Assembly (NCBI RefSeq): GCF_000342165.1
Contig: NZ_AMRV01000012.1
Location: 1 to 64,000 of the forward strand
Direction of reading: 5' to 3'
Source of the DNA: Pacificimonas flava
GTDB lineage: Bacteria > Pseudomonadota > Alphaproteobacteria > Sphingomonadales > Sphingomonadaceae
DNA length: 64,000 bases
Shown: positions 18,246-27,131 of the stretch, piece after piece
How the letters are laid out: every line of letters begins with the position of its first letter
Numbering within the stretch: position 1 is the stretch's first letter
Program-made: the position numbers and the translations under genes
Notes under the pieces: generated by a model
What the model saw: the letters and a program-made list of their open reading frames with translations, nothing else
The model's database searches: none
What the model was told of the DNA's origin: nothing

Positions 18246-18836
18246 GTGGCGATACAGCAGACGCAGGCCGCGAGCCAGGACGGCGCGGCGGAACTGAAGA
18301 GCTTCATGAACGGCGCCGGCACATACCCGAACTTCTCCTTTACCCGCTACTGGTGGAACGGCGACGGGCCGCGAGCAGGGATTAAAGCCTTGGTGTTGAA
18401 GAAGCTGGCGCCGGGCAACGACCCGGTGTTCGGAAAGGCTGCCAGGTCCGAGGTCCTGATCCCGGACACGGCAGCGCCCGACTATGCCGACGCCGAGTTC
18501 CTCCTCGGTCAGTTCGATGCGAAGCTGCCGGCGTTCGAACGCCATGCGTTCATCCAGGTGAAGATCACGCTAGGCGCCGCAGGAACGTGGACCGCTGGCT
18601 ACGAACAGGTGCGGGCATATGCACGCGGTCACTTCGTGACGGAGGGCCATCCGGTCGTCCTCGCCGCGCACGTGCCGGGCGCTGCGGGCTCGCGGAACGC
18701 GAGCCATGTCCACGCCATCGTGCTGAGCCGGTCGCTCTCAATCAACGGGTTTGGAAAGACGAACTACGAGCTTTGCTCTGACTTGGGGCACAGCGCGGCG
18801 TGGGAGGCATGGGACAAGAGCCTAAAGGTATCCTGA
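18246..18836 (+). CDS. Short MobA/MobL-like protein
   Basis: A 196-residue protein with GTG start three bases after the previous stop. The central part has the layout of MobA/MobL relaxase-type domains: ERHAFIQVKITL, then a helix YEQVRAYARGHFVTEGHPVV, then a His-containing strand ASHVHAIVLSRSL (compare 'NPHAHVM' strands in MobA/MobL). Only one His-X-His pair (H-V-H) is seen and no obvious catalytic tyrosine, and the protein is far shorter than a working relaxase. It may be a relaxase-derived DNA-binding protein or a trimmed relic. The resemblance is a judgement by eye. Confidence 0.5.
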   Translation: MAIQQTQAASQDGAAELKSFMNGAGTYPNFSFTRYWWNGDGPRAGIKALVLKKLAPGNDPVFGKAARSEVLIPDTAAPDYADAEFLLGQFDAKLPAFERHAFIQVKITLGAAGTWTAGYEQVRAYARGHFVTEGHPVVLAAHVPGAAGSRNASHVHAIVLSRSLSINGFGKTNYELCSDLGHSAAWEAWDKSLKVS

Positions 18837-19285
18837 AGCGTCCGGGTGCGGCACTGCGCGAGATGCCCGTTGGGGGCAGATCTTTGAGTGCCCACCCGTT
18901 CTCTTACGGCTACGCAGTCCCCGGGAGCGGGAACGCTTGGCCCTCTAACAAACTGGTAGACCGTCTATCGAGGGACAAATTTCGAACAGGCTTTTCGAGA
19001 GACTGAGCTGACGACTGGCCGGCGGAAGCCTTCGCGGGATGGTCTCCATCTCACTAACCAGTGGTCGGTCCGTGCCGACTGCCAGTCAGCCTGATTAGTA
19101 TACGGCCGCGCCGCTTTCGAAATCGAGCGGAAAGAAGGCTGTCTAAATCGCCGCCCAGTGCGTCTGCGATGCCGAGTTACCGACCACGTCGTTGCCGCGT
19201 CGAGCAACCATCTGAAGCCGCCAAGCCGGCTATGAACTTGTATCAGAAGGACCGCGATGCTGCTTCGAACCTCGCCAGAGGTAGG
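18837..19285. other. Gap with no convincing gene
   Basis: Non-coding-looking stretch between the three-gene set and the leftward DUF2384 gene. No repeats, RNA genes or family fragments were recognised. Confidence 0.35.
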
Positions 19286-19648
19286 TCAGGCGAACCCGCC
19301 CAGGGAAATCCTTTGCAGATAATCGCACACGAGCTCCGCTTTTCCCGCGCGGACCAGCTTTGCCGCAGTAACATTACCGAGCGACGGCAAAGGCTGCGAG
19401 CAATACCACGCATAGGCAGCGCGCTCGTTCCCCGCCCATGGGGTCACGCGGGCGATGATATCGTGCATCTCGCGCAGCCGGATCTGGGCCGGTATGTTAC
19501 CGGGCCGCAAACTGCTGGGTATGACATCGCTGCTTAAACCGGCGACCATGGCAAGCTCGGATTTTGTAATGCGCAACGTGGCAGCAAAACGATCAGCACA
19601 AACGTCGCTACCGTCAGAAACTTCGGCCGGGTCTGGGGTGGAGTCCAT
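19286..19648 (-). CDS. DUF2384 (Xre/MbcA/ParS-type) antitoxin-like protein, copy A
   Basis: A 120-residue protein with an N-terminal HTH-like part (FAATLRITKSELAMVAGLSS) and a C-terminal DUF2384 toxin-binding part (YAWYCSQPLPSLGNVTAAKL, then VCDYLQRISLGGFA). Members usually neutralise a RES-domain toxin encoded next door and repress their own operon. No RES gene is adjacent, so this is a solitary antitoxin or regulator. A second copy of the same length at 62938-63300 is identical at about 96 of 120 residues. TTGACA lies upstream in both. Confidence 0.75.
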   Translation of the reverse strand: MDSTPDPAEVSDGSDVCADRFAATLRITKSELAMVAGLSSDVIPSSLRPGNIPAQIRLREMHDIIARVTPWAGNERAAYAWYCSQPLPSLGNVTAAKLVRAGKAELVCDYLQRISLGGFA

Positions 19649-19742
19649 AAACTCGTACTAAATCCTAAAGCGCGAAAACTGTGCGGAATATGATAATGTG
19701 TCAACGAGCGGATTGTGCGTTTGGTTGGGCAGAAAATGGGCC
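19286..19742 (-). repeat. 457-bp diverged inverted repeat, copy A
   Basis: The DUF2384 gene together with its upstream region matches 62844-63300 in the opposite orientation over the same length. Similarity stops at the stop codon on one side and at GGCCCAT(T/A)TTCTGCCCAAC on the other. Shared upstream features include CGCTCGTTGACA and TTCCGCACAGTTTTCGC. Confidence 0.75.
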
Positions 19743-19882
19743 GCTAGCCGTCGGTCCGCTTTTGATTGGCTTACATGTGAAAGCGGCCGTCCTCGTTGTA
19801 GTGCAAATCTGCGTCATCCCTGTCGGTCACGGTTTTTGACCAAACTACACCCCTGTGAACCACAATGGCTGTAGCTTCGAGG

Positions 19883-20395
19883 CTAGGATTTTCGACTATC
19901 GAGGTCTTTCGGTCGCCAACCTTCAATTACGCTGTGGTCTTTCATCAATTCGTGAATTGCGTGTGGAGAGTAAGTCGAGATGCTTACGGTGTTGGCCCTC
20001 CTGAAGCTCACGACCCCGGATGTCTTGAGGCGACCATCCTTGGTCCACCGCAATCTTTCCTGGTTCGTAATGTTGAGCGCCTTGGAGATCTCTTTCGGTG
20101 TCATGGCCTTCGTTGCAATCGCGTCTAGAGCGCCAGCGATATCGCCAGTGATCGAGTTCAGTGCCTGTTCGTCGATCTGACTTCCGATTGGAAAACGAAC
20201 GGTATCGACTTCCCATTTGGCGCCCTGAAGCCCGCTCAGGTATTTCCGCAGCGCCGCACGTGCTTCTCTACGCCGCAGCCAGAGAATAGGAGAGAGGTGC
20301 AGAAACGCCTTCCAGTCAAGCGCGGCAACATGATGGCTCTCATCTCGCGTGATGCAGGAGCGAAGGTTTTCGTAGCTGACAAGTCGCTTCATCAT
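19883..20395 (-). CDS. Putative HTH-containing hypothetical protein
   Basis: A 170-residue protein from ATG 20395 (MMKRLVSYENLRSC); a GTG at 20440 could add 15 residues. The central part MTPKEISKALNITNQERLRW followed by TKDGRLKTSGVVSFRRA looks like a helix-turn-helix with wing, as in MerR- or excisionase-like proteins. The N-terminal half has a basic amphipathic segment (LWLRRREARAALRKYL). It is divergent from the DUF1289-cobP operon. Function unknown; a regulatory role is inferred from the HTH only. Confidence 0.5.
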   Translation of the reverse strand: MMKRLVSYENLRSCITRDESHHVAALDWKAFLHLSPILWLRRREARAALRKYLSGLQGAKWEVDTVRFPIGSQIDEQALNSITGDIAGALDAIATKAMTPKEISKALNITNQERLRWTKDGRLKTSGVVSFRRANTVSISTYSPHAIHELMKDHSVIEGWRPKDLDSRKS

Positions 20396-20457
20396 TCGCT
20401 TACCGCAAAGGTCCGTGCACTTTGCCAGCCCCGCCAGCACGAGTTAGAGCCATTCTC

Positions 20458-20652
20458 ATGCCTGCAACGACCATTGATGACCCGCAATCGCCATGCCAGA
20501 AGATATGTCGATTGTCGGCAAATGGAAATGTCTGCACGGGCTGTGGCCGAACGCTCGTTGAGATTGCAGAGTGGTCCGAAATGTCGCCTGACCAAAGGCG
20601 AGCCGTAATCCAGGCTGCTGAGAGGCGAAGAGTCGAGGGCTTCACTCTATGA
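20458..20652 (+). CDS. DUF1289 small cysteine-containing protein
   Basis: A 64-residue protein with the DUF1289 pattern SPCQKICRLSANGNVCTGCG followed by RTLVEIAEWSEM, i.e. C-x3-C ... C-x2-C-x-R. The cysteines probably bind zinc or an iron-sulphur cluster. Start at 20458 is chosen because the conserved domain begins within ten residues. Its stop overlaps cobP by four bases (ATGA), so it is co-transcribed with a cobalamin gene. The domain's biochemical role is not established. Confidence 0.85.
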   Translation: MPATTIDDPQSPCQKICRLSANGNVCTGCGRTLVEIAEWSEMSPDQRRAVIQAAERRRVEGFTL

Positions 20653-21155
20653 GCTTGGTTCATTTGATCCTCGGCGGTGCTCGATCGGGCAAGAGCCGCC
20701 ACGCTCTTTCGATATGCTGCCGCATGCGGGGACCGCACAAGTTCATCGCCACCGCGCAGGCGTATGACGATGAAATGACCGAGCGAATCCGTCAGCACCG
20801 TGAAGAACGTGCCGATTTCTGGCACACAATCGAGGCACCGATCGAACTCGCTCGTGCGATTACATCGGTCAACGAAGGCACGGTGCTCGTCGATTGCTGC
20901 ACCTTGTGGCTCTCGAACGTGATGCTGGCCGAACTCGACATCGGCAGGGAAGCCGACGTGCTGGCGGAGAGTATTGCGCGGGCTAATGCAAATGTCGTGC
21001 TGGTCAGTAACGAGGTCGGCTCGGGCATTGTCCCGGAAAATCGCCTCGGCCGCGATTTTCGCGACGAACAGGGACGGCTGAACCAGCGGCTGGCCGAGAT
21101 TTCCGACACGGTCGAACTCGTGGTCGCTGGGCTGCCCCTTCGTCTCAAGGGTTGA
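20649..21155 (+). CDS. cobP: Adenosylcobinamide kinase / adenosylcobinamide-phosphate guanylyltransferase
   Basis: A 168-residue bifunctional CobP/CobU enzyme that phosphorylates adenosylcobinamide and transfers GMP to give AdoCbi-GDP. P-loop GGARSGKS at residues 9-16. The guanylylated histidine is expected to be H50 in RIRQHREERADFWHTIE. The VDCCTLWLSNV strand is typical. It is the only cobalamin gene here on the plus strand, downstream of the DUF1289 gene, and its end overlaps the convergent cobC by 11 bases. Confidence 0.93.
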   Translation: MSLVHLILGGARSGKSRHALSICCRMRGPHKFIATAQAYDDEMTERIRQHREERADFWHTIEAPIELARAITSVNEGTVLVDCCTLWLSNVMLAELDIGREADVLAESIARANANVVLVSNEVGSGIVPENRLGRDFRDEQGRLNQRLAEISDTVELVVAGLPLRLKG

Positions 21156-22146
21156 GCCCTCGCGCAAGTCGTGAAAACGCGAGCTTGTCGGCGGGCAAGC
21201 CGATGCGGAGGTGATGCGCATCCCCGACGAACCGGCGCACGGCGATGCCTTGCTCAGCAAGTCGCCGCCAGAGCGCATTTGCGTCAGATCCACGGACGAA
21301 CCGGAAAAGATCGGTTCCGCCACGGTCTTCCAACGCGGAGGTCGCGATAAGGGCGTGCATCTCCTGCATTCGCACGGCAAGGTGTCCGCGCGTAGCGGCC
21401 TGCCAGTCATGATCAGCATAGGCTGCCGCACCGATATCCAGCGCAGGGCCCGACACGTCCCATCCGCCGAGGCGATCTTCGATGCTGCTCAAGATCTCTT
21501 GCGTAGCAAGCACGGCACCCAACCTCACGCCCGCAAGCCCGAAAAACTTGCCGAAGGATCGCAAGATGATCAGCCCCTTGCGTCCCGCAAGCGGAGCCGC
21601 ACTTAGCGAGGGATTGAGGTCGGCATAGGCCTCGTCGACGATCAGCCAGCCGCCACGATGGGCGAGTGTAGCGCGCGCTGTCTCGATGGCTTCGATAGAC
21701 CAACGATGCCCATCAGGGTTGTTGGGGTTCACGATTACTACGACATCAGCCCCCCCGGCCAATGCCAAGGGATCGGAATGCGTGACCACCTTCGCCCCCG
21801 CCAGTCGCCAGCTTTCCGCATGATCGGCATAGCTTCGAGCGCGCACGGCGACTCTTTGAGCACGCAGGATCGACGGCAGCTGGCGGATGACGACTTCCGT
21901 CCCGGCGACCGCGCGGCAAAAAGACGGATCGCATCGGAACAACTCCGCCATGGTGCTTTCGCAGAATGCGCGGGCCACCTCGCCCGGTAAGCGCTCCCAT
22001 GCATCGGGTGCGATCGGCGGCAACGGATAAGGATACGGATTGATGCCGGTCGACAGGTCGATCCATGGCAGTGGCGCGCCGGGAAACGCGCGTGCCATCG
22101 CGTCGATCCGTCCGCCATGGCCTGACACGAGGTCGAGATCGGTCAT
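21145..22146 (-). CDS. cobC: Threonine-phosphate decarboxylase (PLP enzyme)
   Basis: A 333-residue class-I aminotransferase-fold enzyme that makes (R)-1-amino-2-propanol phosphate, the linker of the nucleotide loop. It shows DLSTGINPYPY at the start, NPNNPDG at 140-146, the VDEAYADL strand at 170-177 and the PLP-binding lysine K200 in RSFGKFFGLAGVRLG. The start at 22146 is fixed by an ATGA overlap with cbiB. Named cobC in alphaproteobacterial usage (cobD in Salmonella). Last gene of the riboswitch-led operon. Confidence 0.92.
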   Translation of the reverse strand: MTDLDLVSGHGGRIDAMARAFPGAPLPWIDLSTGINPYPYPLPPIAPDAWERLPGEVARAFCESTMAELFRCDPSFCRAVAGTEVVIRQLPSILRAQRVAVRARSYADHAESWRLAGAKVVTHSDPLALAGGADVVVIVNPNNPDGHRWSIEAIETARATLAHRGGWLIVDEAYADLNPSLSAAPLAGRKGLIILRSFGKFFGLAGVRLGAVLATQEILSSIEDRLGGWDVSGPALDIGAAAYADHDWQAATRGHLAVRMQEMHALIATSALEDRGGTDLFRFVRGSDANALWRRLAEQGIAVRRFVGDAHHLRIGLPADKLAFSRLARGLNP

Positions 22147-23090
22147 GACACGTTGATCCAGCCCAGGAGCGCCAGGATGATCGCCTTGGCGATGACTACC
22201 CACCGATAAAGAGCCAAGGCGCGGCGGATATCGGCTCCAGATGGGTCTCTTGCTCCCGAATTGAGCCAAGGGTCGTTGCTCGTCGTTTCGCCATAAGTCC
22301 GCGGCCCCGACAGTTTGATGCCGAGCGCGCCCGCCATCGCGGACTCCGGCCACCCTGCATTGGGAGAACGGTGCCTGCCGGCGTCCCGAAACATGACTAG
22401 TATAGCCCGGCCCGAACCGGCACATAGCGCGAAAAGAATACCCGTCAGGCGTGCAGGGATCAGGTTGGCGAGATCGTCGAGCCGGGCGGCAATCTTACCG
22501 AAAGCTTCGTAGCGCGCATTGCGATGGCCGATCATCGAATCGAGCGTGTTGATTGCCTTGTAGGCAAACAGACCCGGCAGGCCGAACAGCGCACCCCAGA
22601 ACAAGGGTGCAGTGACGCCATCCGAAGTGTTCTCTGCCAAGCTCTCGATGGCGGCACGGGCGATGGCGAGCTCATCCAGCTCAGCGGTCGCACGTCCAAC
22701 GATGCGGCTGAGCGAATGCCGCGCAGCCTCGATCCCTGCAGTGTCGAACGCCTCGGCGACCGCCGCAACGTGTTCGCGCAGTGAGCGCGCAGCGATCAGA
22801 CTGGAGGCGACGAGGGCAATCAGGGCAAGGCCTAGAAATCCGGCTGGCAGAAGCAGCTGGATGGACAGACCGATCAAGCCCGCAAGCGCCACTAGAAACA
22901 GAGTAACAAGACCGCCCGTCGCGATCCGCGCCGATCTGCTCCGTGATTGGCGATTGCCCAGACGCTCTGTCCGCTCGACCAGCCAGCCGAACCAGCGGAC
23001 AGGATGCCCGATCCGCTTATCCACCGCTTCGGGCCAGCCGACCACGGCTTCGATCGCGAGCCCTGCCACCATGATCCATGCCGCGGTCAC
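22143..23090 (-). CDS. cbiB: Adenosylcobinamide-phosphate synthase
   Basis: A 315-residue integral membrane protein (CbiB, called CobD in Pseudomonas nomenclature) that joins aminopropanol phosphate to adenosylcobyric acid. It has the family N-terminus (IEAVVGWPEAVDKRIGHPVR), several hydrophobic segments and the motif LAENTSDGVTAPLFWGALFG. Coupled by overlap to cobQ before it and cobC after it, so the enzyme and the supplier of its linker are made together. Confidence 0.92.
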   Translation of the reverse strand: MTAAWIMVAGLAIEAVVGWPEAVDKRIGHPVRWFGWLVERTERLGNRQSRSRSARIATGGLVTLFLVALAGLIGLSIQLLLPAGFLGLALIALVASSLIAARSLREHVAAVAEAFDTAGIEAARHSLSRIVGRATAELDELAIARAAIESLAENTSDGVTAPLFWGALFGLPGLFAYKAINTLDSMIGHRNARYEAFGKIAARLDDLANLIPARLTGILFALCAGSGRAILVMFRDAGRHRSPNAGWPESAMAGALGIKLSGPRTYGETTSNDPWLNSGARDPSGADIRRALALYRWVVIAKAIILALLGWINVS

Positions 23091-24547
23091 CGCGCAAGCG
23101 CCAGCAAAGCGTCAACGTCGAGGGCCTCCTCGAGCCCTTCGGCTAGTTCGTCCAGCGCTGTGTCGACACCATCTTCGTAATTGAGCGTGCTGCTCCGGCC
23201 GCTACGCAATTTCTCAAGCCAGCGCGAACGGAATGCGTCGCTCGCAAACACACCGTGAAGATAGGTGCCGATCAGACGTCCGCCCGCTGCGACCGCGCCA
23301 TCAAGGACGCCGTCTTCCAAGCGAGAGAAGGGCTTCTCCAGCGCAGGCCCCTGCGAAAGACCGGTATGAATCTCGTAACCTGTTACCGCGTCATCATCGG
23401 CAATTGTAGTCCCGCTGATGGGGCGGACCACTTTCTTGCGGGTCATCACCGTCGTCATGTCGAACAGGCCCAGACCATCCGCAGTCCCTGCCAATCCATC
23501 CGCGGCGTCAGCATCCTCGATCCGATTGCCCAGCATCTGGAAGCCACCGCACAGGCCGACGATGTGCGCGCCTGTGCGCCAGGCGGCGATGATGTCGTAG
23601 TCCCACCCCTCGTTCCGCAGCATTGCCAAGTCGGCCAAGGTCGATTTGGTGCCTGCGAGGATGACTGCATCGGCCTCGCGCGGAATGGGCTGGCCGGGAG
23701 GAATGAAGCGGACCTCTACATCCGGCTCGGCACGAAGCGGATCGAGATCGTCGAAATTGCTGATCCGCGAAAGCATTGGCACGGCAATCAAAATGGCCCC
23801 GTCTTTCGGTTTCGCTTGTCCCAGCACCACAGCGTCTTCAGCGGGCAGCCGCGCAGCACAGGCCAGCCACGGCACGATGCCGAAATTACGCCAGCCGGTG
23901 CTGTCTTCGATGAAACGCACGCCATCTTCGAACAGGGCCTGGTCGCCTCGGAAGCGGTTGATGGCGAAGCCTGCGATCATCTCGGCATCCTCGGTGTCGA
24001 TTACGGCTCGGGTGCCGACGAGCGATGCGATAATCCCGCCGCGATCGATGTCACCAACGAGCACTACGGGAACATCGGTCGCGCGCGCAAAGCCCATATT
24101 GGCGATGTCGCCCTTGCGCAGGTTTACCTCCGCCGGGCTGCCGGCGCCCTCGACGATAACGAGATCGTGCGCCGATCTCAGCCGATCGAATGCCTCGATC
24201 ACGATGGGAAGCAGACTTCCCCGATTTGCCATATACGCTGCTGCTTCTTCACTGCGCAGCGCCTTACCGTTCAGGACGACCTGCGCGCGCCGGTTGCCTT
24301 CGGGCTTGAGGAGCAAGGGGTTCATGTCGGTCGACGGCTGCAGCCCCGCAGCGCGAGCCTGGAGCGCCTGCGCTCGACCGATTTCGCCTCCACCCGGACA
24401 GGCGGCAGCATTGTTCGACATATTCTGCGGCTTGAAGGGGGCCGCGTCGATCCCGCGTCGCCGAGCGATCCGGCAAAGCCCCGCAACCAGCAGCGATTTG
24501 CCAACGTCCGAGCCGGTGCCCTGCAGCATGATCGCGCGACCGGTCAT
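23087..24547 (-). CDS. cobQ: Cobyric acid synthase
   Basis: A 486-residue amidotransferase (CobQ/CbiP) that amidates adenosylcobyrinic a,c-diamide at four positions. The N-terminal ATPase part begins MLQGTGSDVGKS with a dethiobiotin-synthetase-like P-loop and FKPQNMSNNAA. The C-terminal class-I glutaminase part has the nucleophile Cys in HIVGLCGGFQMLG and the HGVFASD region. The ring-building enzymes upstream of this step are not in the window, so it acts on an imported or elsewhere-made corrinoid. Confidence 0.94.
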   Translation of the reverse strand: MTGRAIMLQGTGSDVGKSLLVAGLCRIARRRGIDAAPFKPQNMSNNAAACPGGGEIGRAQALQARAAGLQPSTDMNPLLLKPEGNRRAQVVLNGKALRSEEAAAYMANRGSLLPIVIEAFDRLRSAHDLVIVEGAGSPAEVNLRKGDIANMGFARATDVPVVLVGDIDRGGIIASLVGTRAVIDTEDAEMIAGFAINRFRGDQALFEDGVRFIEDSTGWRNFGIVPWLACAARLPAEDAVVLGQAKPKDGAILIAVPMLSRISNFDDLDPLRAEPDVEVRFIPPGQPIPREADAVILAGTKSTLADLAMLRNEGWDYDIIAAWRTGAHIVGLCGGFQMLGNRIEDADAADGLAGTADGLGLFDMTTVMTRKKVVRPISGTTIADDDAVTGYEIHTGLSQGPALEKPFSRLEDGVLDGAVAAGGRLIGTYLHGVFASDAFRSRWLEKLRSGRSSTLNYEDGVDTALDELAEGLEEALDVDALLALAR

Positions 24548-24553
24548 CCTGCG

Positions 24554-25327
24554 TTACGCGGGGCCCAGGATGTCGAGCCGGAAACTTGCGCCATTGCGGG
24601 AAATCTCCGCTTGGATTCCGAACACGCGCCGCAGACGCTCGCTGGTAAAGGTGTCTTCTGGCGTCCCATCCGCCACAATCCGCCCTTCGTGCATCCAAAG
24701 GACGCGGTTGGCGTAACGCAGCGCGAGATCGAGATCATGGACGACCGTAAGCACTCCGTGCCCGCCCTGCGCCATCGAGGCAAACAACCGCATGGTCTGG
24801 TGCTGGTAACGCGGATCGAGCGCGGCGACCGGCTCGTCGGCAATGACCAGCGGAGTCTCGGCAGCGAGCGCACGCGCGAGATGCACACGGGCCAATTCAC
24901 CGCCCGATAGGGTATCGGCTGCCCGCTCTTCGAAACCGTCCAGCTGGCAGGCCCCGATCGCGTGAGAAACCGCCGCCTCATCGCCCGCTGACAGCCGCCC
25001 CAAAGCTGCGCCATAGGCGAACCGCCCGAGCGAAACGACGTCGCGAACCGGTTGCGGCCAGACCAGCGGTCGGGCCTGCGGCAGGTAGGCGATCTTGCGC
25101 GCCCGCTCGACCGGCGAAAGCCGAGCGACCGGCTCGCCATCGATTGACGCCGAACCGGCTTCTGCTTGGAGAAGGCCGAGCGCGAGGCGCAGCAGAGTCG
25201 TCTTACCCGACCCGTTGGGGCCGATCAGCGCGGTGAGTTCCCCTGGTTCCAGCGAAAAGCCAGCATCGACGACCAGCGGCTTGCCGTCCACCGCGTAGCT
25301 CAGACCGCTCGCTTGCAGAATGCTCAT
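24554..25327 (-). CDS. btuD: Vitamin B12/siderophore ABC transporter ATPase
   Basis: A 257-residue ABC ATPase. Walker A GPNGSGKT at 36-43, signature LSGGE at 140-144, Walker B VIADEP at 161-166. It belongs to the FecE/BtuD/HmuV group and pairs with the BtuC-like permease, whose stop overlaps its start. The riboswitch and TonB receptor upstream point to cobalamin or cobinamide as substrate. Confidence 0.9.
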   Translation of the reverse strand: MSILQASGLSYAVDGKPLVVDAGFSLEPGELTALIGPNGSGKTTLLRLALGLLQAEAGSASIDGEPVARLSPVERARKIAYLPQARPLVWPQPVRDVVSLGRFAYGAALGRLSAGDEAAVSHAIGACQLDGFEERAADTLSGGELARVHLARALAAETPLVIADEPVAALDPRYQHQTMRLFASMAQGGHGVLTVVHDLDLALRYANRVLWMHEGRIVADGTPEDTFTSERLRRVFGIQAEISRNGASFRLDILGPA

Positions 25328-26301
25328 GCCAGCCTCCGTCGCGCAGCGATCCAGATGAATACCGGTGCACCGAGCAGTGACGCGACCACGCCCAGCTTGA
25401 GCTCGCTATCGGTCGGCAGAACCCGCACGCCGATGTCCGCCAGCATAAGGATCAGAGCGCCGAGCATAGCCGATGGCACCAGCAGCCGTGCCGGATCGTA
25501 GCGCAGGAAAGGCCGCACCAGATGCGGCGCCACGATCCCGACAAAGCCGATCGCACCAGCAAGCGCCACAGCAGCACCTGTCGCCAGGCCGGCGCCGATG
25601 ATGACCGCCAGCCGTTGCCGCCTGAGGTCCAGTCCCATTCCTTCGGCCGCCTCGTCTCCCAAGGCGAGCGCGGACAGGCCTCGGCGCGATGCAAGAAGCA
25701 CCACCACCCCGATGGCCATGAAGGGCAGCGCGAAGATCAGGTCGTCGAAGCTCCGATTGTCCACCGTGCCGAGCATCCAGTTGACCATGTCGGCAAGGCT
25801 GAACGGGTTGGGCGCAAGATTCATCAGCAGCGCCATGATCGCCGCCGAGAAACTCGAAAGGCCGACGCCAATCAGGATCAGCGTGACCACGGAGCGGGTG
25901 CGGATCGCGGCCAGCGCCACCAGCAGGGTGGCGATCAGCGCCCCCGCGACCGCAGCCAATGGCAAGACGAGCGGACCGGCAGTCGCGAGACCGAAATAAA
26001 GCACGAAAGTCGCGAAGAGCGCGGCGGTAGCCGAAACGCCGAGGATGCCAGGCTCTGCCAGCGGATTGCGCAGCAGGCCCTGAAGAGCCGCCCCGCTCAT
26101 CCCCAGCGCCGCGCCGACGAATGCGGCAGCGAGCGCACGAGGCAGGCGTATTTGCCAGACCACCAGCTCGTCACCCTGACTCGATTGAAATGCGAGAGCA
26201 GCCAGCACGCGGTCGAGCGGCAAGGGCACCGATCCAAGCGCCACCGAAAGGACCAACGCACCCGCCAGACCTACAAGCAGGATGGACACCACCCGATTCA
26301 T
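25324..26301 (-). CDS. btuC: Vitamin B12 ABC transporter permease (FecCD family)
   Basis: A 325-residue permease with about ten hydrophobic segments and FecCD/BtuC hallmarks (QIRLPRALAAAFVGAALGMS, SGAALQGLLRNPLAEPGILG, GFVGIVAPHLVR). Start MNRVVSILLVGLAG at 26301 is set by an ATGA overlap with btuF. It would carry corrinoid from the periplasm to the cytoplasm. Confidence 0.92.
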   Translation of the reverse strand: MNRVVSILLVGLAGALVLSVALGSVPLPLDRVLAALAFQSSQGDELVVWQIRLPRALAAAFVGAALGMSGAALQGLLRNPLAEPGILGVSATAALFATFVLYFGLATAGPLVLPLAAVAGALIATLLVALAAIRTRSVVTLILIGVGLSSFSAAIMALLMNLAPNPFSLADMVNWMLGTVDNRSFDDLIFALPFMAIGVVVLLASRRGLSALALGDEAAEGMGLDLRRQRLAVIIGAGLATGAAVALAGAIGFVGIVAPHLVRPFLRYDPARLLVPSAMLGALILMLADIGVRVLPTDSELKLGVVASLLGAPVFIWIAARRRLA

Positions 26302-27128
26302 CGCGTGTTCTCCCCCGCTGTCGCCAGCGCTTCGACCGCGTCTAGCAAGAACCAACCGCCGCACGAGGTCCACGAACCTTCGAGCGCAACCACCGGCAAT
26401 TCGCGCAGTTGCGCCCGCGCCACCGGATGACGCGCCGCGCTCCAGTTATCGACGTGGTTGGTCTTGCTTTCGAAAAAGGCTGCCGCGATCAGGTCGGGCC
26501 GCTCGTAGGCGAGGCGTTCGAGCGGAAGCGGATTCCAGCCGGGACGATCCTGGAAATTCCTGAGGCCAGCCGCGACGAACAGTTCGTGCACGAGTGTTCC
26601 TTCTCCAGCCGTCACACCAGCGGGTGTCATGTAGAGGACTTCGCGAGGAGGGCCGGGCCGATCGGCGAGCACCTTCAGTCGCCGTTCCATCTCGGCGACG
26701 AGCGCTACGGCCTCATCCGGCTTGCCGAGTTCGGTTCCCACCCGCAGCACTTCACCCCGCACTTCTGTGATCGATTGGGGGAAGCCGATCTGCACGACCG
26801 GCACGCCCGGCTCCTGCATGAAGTCAGCGATATCGTGTCCGCCACCATAGGTTCGCACAACCATGTCGGGCTGCAGCGCCAGAACATCCGCAGCGCGCGG
26901 ACGGACCGTGGGAATCCCTGCCGCCTCCGCCCGCATGTAGGAGAAGCGCTTCCTCGCATCGGGCGACAGCGCGAGGATATCTTCGGGATCCGCGAATTTC
27001 AGGACATACTGATCGGCGCAGTAGTCGAGGCTGACGATCCGTCGCGGTGCGTCCGCTCCCCGCTCCGCCACCTGCGAACAGGCACAGAGCAAAAGGCACG
27101 CCAGCGCCGCGAGGATCGTCCGAACCAT
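26298..27128 (-). CDS. btuF: Vitamin B12 ABC transporter substrate-binding lipoprotein
   Basis: A 276-residue periplasmic binding protein of the BtuF/FepB class. A hydrophobic signal MVRTILAALACLLLCACS has a lipobox-like LCAC with C17 as the likely lipidated cysteine. The mature part has the class-III binding-protein layout (RIVSLDYCADQYVLKF, VVRTYGGGHDIADFM, LEGSWTSCGGWFLLDAVEAL). It lies three bases after btuB and is coupled to btuC. Confidence 0.88.
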   Translation of the reverse strand: MVRTILAALACLLLCACSQVAERGADAPRRIVSLDYCADQYVLKFADPEDILALSPDARKRFSYMRAEAAGIPTVRPRAADVLALQPDMVVRTYGGGHDIADFMQEPGVPVVQIGFPQSITEVRGEVLRVGTELGKPDEAVALVAEMERRLKVLADRPGPPREVLYMTPAGVTAGEGTLVHELFVAAGLRNFQDRPGWNPLPLERLAYERPDLIAAAFFESKTNHVDNWSAARHPVARAQLRELPVVALEGSWTSCGGWFLLDAVEALATAGENTR

Positions 27129-27131
27129 CGG

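Noticed and set aside
20400-21431. 343-codon minus-strand frame over cobP
   Set aside because: Shadow of cobP and the DUF1289 gene; no motifs.
23255-24910. 551-codon plus-strand frame over cobQ and btuD
   Set aside because: It crosses two well-supported genes on the other strand and has no family features.
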